Virus record (IMG/VR): IMGVR_UViG_3300050011_000409
Span: 1 to 54,430 of that record
DNA: 54,430 nt
Strand: one strand, 5' to 3'
Source of the DNA: a virus
Within the stretch, counting starts at the first letter, position 1; every line of letters starts with the position of its first letter. Below the pieces are notes generated by a model. That model had not been told where the DNA came from. It saw only the letters and a list, made by a program, of their open reading frames with translations, and did no database searches. Shown piece after piece: positions 42,314 to 48,715 of the stretch. A program made the translations under genes and the position numbers.

Positions 42314-42610
42314 GTGCTTCTGAGGTATTTCGTGCCCAAGGCAATGGAATTGGGTGTTTTGTGGGTGGGTAGGGAAACTCCCGGCCTGCCGAGGGTCTGG
42401 CCCGTTATTTATTCGCAATCCCTCCGGTGGAGTGTAAGCGGGCTGAAAGGGTTAGACTGTAAAGCAGCGCGGGATTGTCCTTGCGGTTCAATGTTTAACG
42501 AGCTGCCGCAGACCGTGCTTGCACGCTGTCGTCCCATGCTCGCGTCGTCCTTTGTGAAGGGGCGCCGATTTATGTCGCCGGCTCAATATCTGGCGCAGAC
42601 ACTACCGTAA
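42314..42610 (+). CDS. Possible small gene after a very strong Shine-Dalgarno
   Basis: A 98-residue frame from GTG 42314 (LLRYFVPKAMELGVLWVG ... QYLAQTLP). It follows AAAGGAGGTG (42292-42301), the complement of the 3' end of 16S rRNA and the strongest such site that I noted in the window. Spacing from GGAGG to GTG is 13 bases, longer than ideal. Codon use and amino-acid content are unremarkable, and no domain is visible. It overlaps the end of the convergent HNH gene by 28 bases. Could also be a structured noncoding region. Confidence 0.3.
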   Translation: MLLRYFVPKAMELGVLWVGRETPGLPRVWPVIYSQSLRWSVSGLKGLDCKAARDCPCGSMFNELPQTVLARCRPMLASSFVKGRRFMSPAQYLAQTLP

Positions 42611-42918
42611 GAAGTCCGGCGCAACCATTTCAGGTTTTCGGGCGGGATTCTTCTGCGAAAGTGAGCCTCGGCCTGCGCCTCGAAGGGCGCATCAATTTTC
42701 TCTTGTTCGTGATGATTTGAATGGCAAATGCCGCAAAGAACTTCCAAGTCGTTCACATCGCAGTCAAGCCAATGCCGCCTGTATCTGAGGTGATGGACTT
42801 CCAGATGATCGGTTCGACCGCAGCGGATGCATTTTCGACTGGCCAATTCGAGTTTCTTGGCTCGAAGCGCCTTCCAGTGGTCGGATTGCAGGTATTGCTT
42901 GTAGCTATGGAAGGCCAT
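42583..42918 (-). CDS. HNH endonuclease
   Basis: A 111-residue protein from ATG 42916-42918 (MAFHSYKQYLQSDHWKALRA). The zinc and catalytic pattern is KCIRCGRTDHLEVHHLRYRR then NDLEVLCGICHSNHHEQE, which is a typical HNH domain (CxxC, HHxxY, C..C..H). A longer frame upstream (to 43098) lacks support. A promoter candidate lies at 43017-43046. It is a freestanding, probably homing-type, nuclease. Confidence 0.8.
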   Translation of the reverse strand: MAFHSYKQYLQSDHWKALRAKKLELASRKCIRCGRTDHLEVHHLRYRRHWLDCDVNDLEVLCGICHSNHHEQEKIDAPFEAQAEAHFRRRIPPENLKWLRRTSYGSVCARY

Positions 42919-43016
42919 GGCGGGAAAAGGAAAAGGCACCGAGCCAAGACGATTGCGGCGACTTGTCCCTTGCGGGAAGCTCGGTGCCAAATTGTTACTC
43001 GCAATCGTCATGGGCA

Positions 43017-43046
43017 ACCATAAATCATCCCGGGCGGAGTTGTCAA
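43017..43046 (-). promoter_or_regulatory. Candidate promoter for HNH gene
   Basis: On the minus strand TTGACA (43041-43046) and TATGGT (43017-43022) are 18 bases apart. The HNH ATG is 98 bases downstream. The divergent plus-strand gene starts at 43080. Confidence 0.4.
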
Positions 43047-43079
43047 GGGGATGATTTTGGTTTATCGTCTGGGGTAGCC

Positions 43080-43271
43080 ATGAACGACTACCCGCCACTT
43101 GACGTTGACTTTGACGATCTTCACGACCGATTGACGAAGAACGTCGGCAGGCCGATCAGTTTGGACGAATGGGGACTCATCATCACGGGGTTGAGAATAG
43201 GCAAATCCATTGTGATTCAGGGAGGAAAAATTTACTTGCGCGAAACCAGCGGTCACGATCTGGCCGCGTAA
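43080..43271 (+). CDS. Small hypothetical protein
   Basis: A 63-residue protein (MNDYPPLDVDFDDLHDRLTK), acidic at the N-terminus, with a GLIITGLRIGKSIVIQGGKIYL block that looks like a small beta-helix fold. It is divergent from the HNH gene and followed by a 129-base gap before the methyltransferase end. Function unknown; moderate confidence because of length. Confidence 0.5.
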   Translation: MNDYPPLDVDFDDLHDRLTKNVGRPISLDEWGLIITGLRIGKSIVIQGGKIYLRETSGHDLAA

Positions 43272-43522
43272 AACGCTCCACGGCTCGATTTGCGCTCTGG
43301 GTGGTATCGTCCAGCGACCGGGGGGGTGAAAGTGGCGGGCGCGAAGGCTGGCGCGCGGCGTGCCCGGGCGTGGTCGAAGGTCGGGAGGGTGGGGGAGGGT
43401 TCATATTCCGGTTTGAATCATGACTCGGATGATTTCTTGCGCCACTTGTGGGACTATCGCGTTTCCCAGCCCGCGCAGGCGGTGTGCCCGATTGGGTATC
43501 CCATCAGCCACTCGTGGTGTTC

Positions 43523-43924
43523 CTACTTCCCATCCGTCACCCCAAGGTAAAGTTGAGGCATCTTGCCAGCGGGACATTTGCCATGCCTTTTGGCTGTGCT
43601 GTGCCAGAAGTCGTGACAGGGTTTGCAAAGTGTCTGGATATTCTCCGGCGCATTGTTGCTGATGTTTTGATCGAGATGATGCGCGTGAAGGCTTGTGGCC
43701 TGTCCGCAGGCTTCGCACGCCGCCTTTAAGTGTTTCCGCGCCCGATAGTGAAAGGTGCTCCAATGTTGTGCTGTTTTCTTCGAGCTTCCGCAAGAATGAG
43801 AGCAGTATTTCATCCGCAGAAATACGCTCCGATCTTCCAGCCGTCCATTGAACACCTTCCGCTTCAATTCCATTCCGCAAAAGCCGCAGAATTTCTTCGG
43901 GTCTGATTTTCTTTTTCTCCCCAT
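43523..43924 (-). CDS. HNH endonuclease inserted in the methyltransferase gene
   Basis: A 133-residue protein from ATG 43922-43924. Two zinc-type cysteine pairs (KFCGFCGMELKRKV, then KYCSHSCGSSKK) precede an HNH domain, ACEACGQATSLHAHHLDQN ... NIQTLCKPCHDFWH. It is read in a different frame from the methyltransferase and has its own promoter (43936-43964), which places a TTGACA over the stop of the overlapping alternative frame. The methyltransferase frame stays open through it. It fits a mobile nuclease that has inserted in a conserved gene. Confidence 0.8.
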   Translation of the reverse strand: MGRKRKSDPKKFCGFCGMELKRKVFNGRLEDRSVFLRMKYCSHSCGSSKKTAQHWSTFHYRARKHLKAACEACGQATSLHAHHLDQNISNNAPENIQTLCKPCHDFWHSTAKRHGKCPAGKMPQLYLGVTDGK

Positions 43925-43935
43925 ACAATGAAATC

Positions 43936-43964
43936 ATTCTATGGGATTCCACAAGCATTGTCAA
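43936..43964 (-). promoter_or_regulatory. Sigma70-type promoter of the inserted HNH gene
   Basis: TTGACA (43959-43964, minus strand) and TAGAAT (43936-43941) are separated by exactly 17 bases. The HNH ATG (43924) is 11 bases from the -10 box, so the transcript would be nearly leaderless. The strong match shows that the inserted gene carries its own signals. Confidence 0.6.
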
Positions 43965-44656
43965 TCCACGTTTGTCCAACCGGGAGGATAACCCATCAGG
44001 GCGCAAACCCACTCCGGATTCAGGCTCCCACCGATTTCCGCATTCAGCAGTTTCGTGTTCCGCTCCATTTGCGATGGCGCGCCGTTGTTCTTCGCATCCT
44101 GCGCTGTTGGTGTCGGCCACAGCATCACCTCCCGAAGATTGCTCGGCTTGTTTTTTCGGTTGCGTTTGTCCGCTATCATTGCCTTGAGACTTTCTATTGA
44201 GCGCGGCGGCGTGCCGTCCTTCGTGTTCGGAGTCGGCCACAATTTCCCCGGCGCCCAGTTCGTTCGAGCCACTTCCGCTGTGGTCTTCGGCCCGTTGGTG
44301 TTCGCGTTTTTGTTTGGTGCCTGGTTTGAGGTCGGTGTTGGCACCAAGTATCCAAACCCTGTCTCGTCGGTGTCTGGCATCCACGGCGCAAGCCGGAATA
44401 ACAAGCGGCCACGCGGCGTAGCCGAGATTTTCCAAGTCAGAAAGCACACGGTCGAGTTCCATCGTGACGATTCCAGCAACATTCTCACCCAAGACGTAAG
44501 TGGGTTTTGACTCCGCAATAACGCGGCACATTTCAGGCCAGAGATGGCGGTCATCTTCCTTGCCCCTTCGCTTCCCGGCGACACTGAATGGCTGGCAAGG
44601 AAATCCCCCTGTGACAAGGTCGGCAGGGACGTTTCGTATATTTCGGATGTCTCCAT
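43961..44656 (-). other. Long alternative reading frame inside methyltransferase gene
   Basis: A 231-codon frame overlaps the methyltransferase frame, offset by one. Its product begins METSEIYETSLPTLSQGDFL, contains SWVRMLLESSRW, LLFRLAPWMPDTDETGFGYL and LWPTPTAQDAKNNG, and ends LNPEWVCALMGYPPGWT. These segments match a common group of annotated phage proteins with L-x-P-T-P-T and L-N-P-E-W-V-x-x-L-M-G-F-P-x-G-W-T. The motifs appear in many genomes because the methyltransferase frame is conserved; it may also be a real overprinted gene. Confidence 0.4.
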
Positions 44657-44772
44657 AATTTTTGATTTCAGGCCAGTGCTTTTTCAGCACGGCGCATGAG
44701 TAAGGTTCGATTTCACTAAAGCCGATTGTTTTGAATCCGGCGGACGCCGCAGCCAGAGCGAAGCCGCCAATG

Positions 44773-44818
44773 AATCCCAGAGAACAGGTCTAGGTGAGTA
44801 GGCTTGTTCTCTGGGATT
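44773..44818. repeat. Inverted repeat at methyltransferase motif I
   Basis: Two perfect 14-base arms, AATCCCAGAGAACA (44773-44786) and TGTTCTCTGGGATT (44805-44818), flank 18 bases. In the gene the second-read arm encodes LFSGI, and the 4-base insertion lies just 3' of it. The repeat may have caused the frameshift by template switching. Confidence 0.6.
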
Positions 44819-44884
44819 ATGGAACCCCCTTTCTCTGTTGACTGTGACGCATTTTGAATTATATTTGTTCTATGGATGCTCATA

Positions 44885-45586
44885 TTAAACATTGCCGGGT
44901 TTCTGGTTGCCCGGAAAGCGTTTCGATATTTCTTCCAACGCCTCAACCAATTTCTGCTCGCGCAGATCCGCCTTCGCCAAAGCTTCAGCGTAAGCTAATC
45001 GCCAGCCACTTGGGTCTTTGGTTGCCTCGGCAAGTTCGCGCTCAAGTTGGCGGGCGAAATGCGCCCATTGTGTGCTTGGCGTATGGCTTGGTTCGTCAAA
45101 AAAAGCATCCGTCCTTGGCGTCGTCGTCGCAACTTCCCTATTGCTAGGTGGCTTTGGTGGATTTGGCGGCCCTGGAGGACGGTCATTTTTTGGTGGAATG
45201 TTTGGATTGACACGAAGCGACCGTATCATCGGCGTCGGTGTCGCGGCGTCGGCGATGTGTTTTACTATTGCAGCAATTCGCGGGTCGCTGCCAGTCATTT
45301 TCATTTCGCGATTGATGAAGGCGCACAGTTCGGCGTTTTCGCGCTGGCTGTAAAACAATTCCTTCTCCAATCCGCAAACGACACAGTTTCGCGCCAGCGT
45401 GCCGTGAATGCAATCGCGCGTCTGTCCCAGCGGGTGAAATTGCTGAACCCATTCGGTCGGTGTTTTGTCGTCGTTTTTCATAATGTTCATTTCATTGTGT
45501 GCTTTCTCGTCGGCGATTTGCTGCGCGCGGTCTTCGTCAACCGGCTCGCGAAGCGGTCCTGAAAACCTTGGCCAGTCCAGGCTCAT
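44885..45586 (-). CDS. Hypothetical protein with PRTDAFF motif
   Basis: A 233-residue protein; I use ATG 45584-45586 (MSLDWPRFSG), which overlaps the previous stop (ATGA). It has a Cys pair (DCIHGTLARNCVVCG), then a Pro-rich linker, then TPRTDAFFDEPSHTPSTQWA and HFARQLERELAEATKDPSG at the C-terminus. The combined PRTDA and FARxLERE(L/I) motif is a frequent C-terminal element of small phage proteins. Function unknown. Confidence 0.6.
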   Translation of the reverse strand: MSLDWPRFSGPLREPVDEDRAQQIADEKAHNEMNIMKNDDKTPTEWVQQFHPLGQTRDCIHGTLARNCVVCGLEKELFYSQRENAELCAFINREMKMTGSDPRIAAIVKHIADAATPTPMIRSLRVNPNIPPKNDRPPGPPNPPKPPSNREVATTTPRTDAFFDEPSHTPSTQWAHFARQLERELAEATKDPSGWRLAYAEALAKADLREQKLVEALEEISKRFPGNQKPGNV

Positions 45587-45807
45587 GTTTGTTCCTCGCA
45601 TTCTTCCAGAAGCGTCAGCATTTTTTCGCGGCTGATTGTGGGCACTGCTTTCTGGAAATACAACCAGAAGCCGTCTGGGTCTTTCTGGTGCGCCTCGACC
45701 GGGTGCGCCGAGCAGAACATTTCAAACGCGATTTGTTTGCACTGGTCTTCAGTTTCGTTGCCTGTCATTTCGATGAACATGGCCGTGCCTGATTGTTTCG
45801 AGCTCAT
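45583..45807 (-). CDS. Small acidic protein in DNA-processing operon
   Basis: A 74-residue acidic protein (MSSKQSGTAMFIEMTGNETE) with a Cys-containing centre and Glu-rich end. It has ATGA overlaps at both ends (with the VRR-NUC gene upstream and the PRTDAFF gene downstream), which supports it. Unknown function. Confidence 0.6.
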   Translation of the reverse strand: MSSKQSGTAMFIEMTGNETEDQCKQIAFEMFCSAHPVEAHQKDPDGFWLYFQKAVPTISREKMLTLLEECEEQT

Positions 45808-46226
45808 TTTATTTGATCCAGGAATTCTTCAAAACTGAACACAACGAAATGTTTGTGGCCAAGTGCGAGCAGGACATGCTTGGTAACGGTCTGTTCTTTG
45901 TTCAGTTTTTCCCCCTCGCGCTTGCACTCCACCCAGAACGTGCGTGGTTGACCTACGTTCCCAGTCGGTGGCGCGGCGATGATAAAGTCCGTTACGCCAA
46001 GCTGTGTTGTGGTTGCCCTGTCCATTCGGCTGTGGACATAATACCATCGGCGCCGTTTCAGTTCGGCCTCAATTTGGTCGTGCAAATCGCTCTCGCGCTC
46101 AACCGGCTCGCCGGCGGACTGGTTGGGTGAGGCTTGAAATGGATTCCTGTCCCAAACGCCGGGACTGGTTTCGACGTAGCCCTTCGCCCGCATTTCCATA
46201 TCGAATGATTGTGGCGACTGGCTCAT
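45804..46226 (-). CDS. VRR-NUC-type nuclease
   Basis: A 140-residue protein. The catalytic series of PDDEXK/VRR-NUC nucleases is visible: SDLHDQIEAELKRRRWYYVH (Glu helix), QLGVTDFIIAAPP (Asp 80 in GVTDF), RTFWVECKREGEKLNKEQ (E100-x-K102), and VLLALGHKHFVVFS at the end. Such nucleases process branched DNA or act as restriction-like cutters. The start overlaps the HerA-like ATPase stop and the stop overlaps the next start (ATGA each), so these three genes are coupled. A role in DNA-end processing with the ATPase is inferred. Confidence 0.75.
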   Translation of the reverse strand: MSQSPQSFDMEMRAKGYVETSPGVWDRNPFQASPNQSAGEPVERESDLHDQIEAELKRRRWYYVHSRMDRATTTQLGVTDFIIAAPPTGNVGQPRTFWVECKREGEKLNKEQTVTKHVLLALGHKHFVVFSFEEFLDQIK

Positions 46227-47998
46227 GTGAAAAATTCATCCGCCGCTCGCAGCGTCTCATTGTTTCGACCCACAATAACGCCGGCCGTTCGCAACGCTCC
46301 CAGGGCATTCTGTGTGCTGCCCGACCATTCGTATCCTGAAGTTTGTAAAAGTTCGTCGCGCGCCAGGCCGTTTGGGTTGTCAATCAAGCAGCGCAGCAAT
46401 GACCGCTCGCATTTCCCAAAGTGCGGGAAGGTAAGCCAGTAATTTCTGAATCCGTCGCCTTCAGGTAGTGGCTGGAAACTCCCGGAAGCCATTCCCGCTT
46501 CGGTGATTCTGATGAGACTGTTGTTTGCGCCTTCGACAAGTCCGAGCGACCGCAATTTTCCGAGCGCGTTTTGTGTGCTGCCGCTCCACGCATAGCCGGC
46601 GAGCAGAATCAATTTGCCGCGCGTGCAGCCTTCTGGATATTTGGCGACCACAGACAAAAGTGAACGCTCGCACTTGCCAAGTGGCGGATCAATGACTGGA
46701 AACTCGCCTCGATAGTCAGTGAATCCGTCGTCGCGTTTAAGTGGCAGGACTGGCCGGGGCGCGGCCGGCGCGATGAGTTTCGCCAGGCGTGTTTGCCCCG
46801 CTTCCTTTTGTGGCAACACCAAAAGTTTTCCGGCCAGCAGGTTCTTAAAAAAAACAAGCTCATCCCGCATTCCGTCCTTCGCAACAGAAAATAAATCCAT
46901 CAGGCTTCTGGCGGAATTGAATGTGGCGATAAATGTTTCGTGGGTGTCAATCAACTTCGTTAACCGCTTACGCTCGGCATCGGTCAACGCGGGAATGGTT
47001 TTTATTTCAACCGCTTGTGCAACTGGTTTTGAAATTTGCGGTTGTGCTTTAAGTTGAGTCTTCAGTGACCGTATCTCTTTCTTTAGCTCTAGGGGGTCGT
47101 TCTCCTTCGCTCTAGCTACTGTTGATTTTATCTGCTCGCCGAGTTTTTCCAAATCCACCAGAGCAACCTCTTTGGGTATCACAACCTGCTTGCCAACTTC
47201 AGGAGTAGAAGATGAATCAAATGTCCGGCGTTTTCGGATTTCAACTCGTTTGAAAATATCAAGCCATCCGGGAGACCAAAACCACGCTGTCCCGATTGGT
47301 AGTGATGCAAGGCTGTCGAAAAACTGTTCCTGCTTTGACTCTGAACCATGAACCTCAATCCACGCTTGCAACGCATCCCTGTCTTGTGGGGAGATGGTTC
47401 TCAATGCCACCAAGACCTCGATTTGTGTGAGCACATTCTTGTTGATGACCGCTGCCCGTTGGGTGATAAGCGTTACCCCCAGCCCGCGCGCTCGACCTCT
47501 GCGAACGATGTCCTCGAAGGCTCCGAGTAATCTTTCCTCACCCTTCATTGGTCGTTGTGGGGCAAATGCGTCAGCCTCGTCCACGAACAGGTGTAGCGGC
47601 TTTCGGTTAAGCCGATACAGTGTCTCCGCGAACGCTGTCATAAAACGAACCTGTGAGTTCTTCCGCAGTAGCGAGATGTCAAGGATGGCCGAGAATCCGT
47701 TTTCGACAACAGCACCGGCAATTATCTCGCCGGAATTTTCCTCAAGTGGAACATCTGCGCGTTCGCCACCAAACACAACAATGGGATAACCCGCACTCTT
47801 TCCATCAGCCGATGAGCGCAATCCCCACCAAACCCCAATTGGATCAGCTACAACGATCTGCTGTGATGCCTCCAGCATTTCCTCGGCCATCACTGCCCCA
47901 GTATAAGTTTTGCCAACCCCACGCTTGGCGAGAATAGCAAAGGTTTGAGTTACTGCCTCAAGTGGCAGGGAAAGAGAATGTGATATTTTTAATTGCAT
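46223..47998 (-). CDS. HerA-like DNA-translocating ATPase with two winged-helix domains
   Basis: A 591-residue FtsK/HerA-type ATPase. Walker A is LAKRGVGKTYT (residues 23-33), Walker B LHLFVDEADAF (135-145), and the sensor and arginine-finger segments are RARGLGVTLITQRAAVINK and LVALRTISPQDRDAL. The C-terminal region (~440-590) is a duplicated winged-helix unit: GKCERSLLSVVAKYPEG ... GYAWSGSTQNALGKLR and then GKCERSLLRCLIDNPNG ... GYEWSGSTQNALGALR. Such ATPases pump or unwind DNA in end resection, conjugation or defence. The nuclease gene follows directly. Target is unknown. Confidence 0.75.
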   Translation of the reverse strand: MQLKISHSLSLPLEAVTQTFAILAKRGVGKTYTGAVMAEEMLEASQQIVVADPIGVWWGLRSSADGKSAGYPIVVFGGERADVPLEENSGEIIAGAVVENGFSAILDISLLRKNSQVRFMTAFAETLYRLNRKPLHLFVDEADAFAPQRPMKGEERLLGAFEDIVRRGRARGLGVTLITQRAAVINKNVLTQIEVLVALRTISPQDRDALQAWIEVHGSESKQEQFFDSLASLPIGTAWFWSPGWLDIFKRVEIRKRRTFDSSSTPEVGKQVVIPKEVALVDLEKLGEQIKSTVARAKENDPLELKKEIRSLKTQLKAQPQISKPVAQAVEIKTIPALTDAERKRLTKLIDTHETFIATFNSARSLMDLFSVAKDGMRDELVFFKNLLAGKLLVLPQKEAGQTRLAKLIAPAAPRPVLPLKRDDGFTDYRGEFPVIDPPLGKCERSLLSVVAKYPEGCTRGKLILLAGYAWSGSTQNALGKLRSLGLVEGANNSLIRITEAGMASGSFQPLPEGDGFRNYWLTFPHFGKCERSLLRCLIDNPNGLARDELLQTSGYEWSGSTQNALGALRTAGVIVGRNNETLRAADEFFT

Positions 47999-48456
47999 TG
48001 ATTCTTTCCCCTCCCGGTAAAATGGATTTTGGCATGTCGCACTCTGTCTGTTAATTGCAGATTGTTTGGTTTGTAATTATTCTTGTCCCCGTCTCTATGG
48101 TGAACAATGTCTTTGGGCGTGAGCCTTCTGCCAAATTTCCGTTCGGCAACAATTCTGTGGGCGTGTCGAGAACCGATTTTAGGATAGGACTTTCTGTGCT
48201 TGTTGTAATACTCCTTCCAACAATTCCAAGAACACCAAGACAATTTCCCGCGACGGGAAACTTCTGAATGACATCGAGAGAATTTTTTTACGCAGTTAGC
48301 ACAAACCAAATTCTCCTGCCGTCGCATTGCAAGCCCACGGCATTTCATTGAGCAATACTTTGTAGCCCCAGAATGCCGCAGCGTCTCTTTTGGCCTTCGC
48401 AAGAAGATTCGCCGGCACTTTTTACAGCGGAATTTTAAGCGCTTGACCCGGTTCAT
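47989..48456 (-). CDS. HNH endonuclease with zinc pairs
   Basis: A 155-residue protein from ATG 48454-48456 (MNRVKRLKFRCKKCRRIFLR). Three pairs of cysteines (CKKCRRIF, YCSMKCRG, LVCANCVKKFSRC) precede an HNH core, RHAHRIVAERKFGRRLTPKD then IVHHRDGDKNNYKPNNLQL. It overlaps the start of the HerA-like gene by ten bases, so it seems inserted before it. A related HNH with a similar IVHHKNG core is at 26920-27339. The product is a probable homing nuclease. Confidence 0.75.
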   Translation of the reverse strand: MNRVKRLKFRCKKCRRIFLRRPKETLRHSGATKYCSMKCRGLAMRRQENLVCANCVKKFSRCHSEVSRRGKLSWCSWNCWKEYYNKHRKSYPKIGSRHAHRIVAERKFGRRLTPKDIVHHRDGDKNNYKPNNLQLTDRVRHAKIHFTGRGKNQCN

Positions 48457-48520
48457 TTGATTAAGGCTAACAATGAAGGCTTGTATTGTCAACTGCCAAG
48501 AAGGATTCTGTTTTTCATGT

Positions 48521-48604
48521 TCATTGCTGCCTCCAAGTCTTGAAGCCAATCAGGGCCAGCACAATCACTGTGAGCACGATGGCGATTGTTTCGTTGGCGG
48601 TCAT
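48521..48604 (-). CDS. One-TM microprotein (27 residues)
   Basis: A 27-residue protein, MTANETIAIVLTVIVLALIG then FKTWRQQ. It is one membrane helix with a positively charged end. It starts 12 bases after the stop of the microprotein at 48617-48715. Too short to recognise; the tandem pair supports it. Confidence 0.45.
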   Translation of the reverse strand: MTANETIAIVLTVIVLALIGFKTWRQQ

Positions 48605-48616
48605 ATTTTTATCAAG

Positions 48617-48715
48617 TTAATCGGACGCGACCACGGCGCCGATGGCCGACAACAGGCCGGTCAAGGCTAATCCCGCCGTGCAGCTTTTGAATCTATCGTC
48701 GCGCCCGAAATTCAT
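48617..48715 (-). CDS. One-TM microprotein (32 residues)
   Basis: A 32-residue protein (MNFGRDDRFKSCTAGLALTG then a hydrophobic run to VVASD). A charged N-terminus is followed by one membrane segment. Its ATG overlaps the primase-helicase stop (ATGA), so translation is likely coupled. It may be a small membrane effector; no family. Confidence 0.5.
   Translation of the reverse strand: MNFGRDDRFKSCTAGLALTGLLSAIGAVVASD

Larger units (their letters stand above)
43401..44892 (-). pseudogene. Cytosine-5 DNA methyltransferase, frameshifted, HNH-interrupted
   Basis: The gene runs from ATG 44890-44892 (or 44881-44883) to the stop at 43401. Motif I is split: the N-terminal frame ends in THLDLFSGI and continues out of frame at about 44775. 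The rest (GGFALAAASAGFKTIGF onward) is in the next frame because of a 4-base insertion. The main frame then has motif IV (DLVTGGFPCQPFSVAGKRRG, catalytic Cys), motif VI (VLGENVAGI), motif VIII (ARHRRDRVWIL) and the C-terminal VADGIPNRAHRLRGLGNAIV. An HNH gene (43523-43924) lies between motif VIII and the C-terminal motifs. Family enzymes methylate cytosine at C5 in DNA. A sequencing error in the hairpin is the alternative to real inactivation. Confidence 0.75.

Noticed and set aside
44773-44818. Programmed frameshift at the methyltransferase hairpin
   Set aside because: No slippery heptamer is seen, and the break destroys motif I by a 4-base insertion, which fits mutation or error better.
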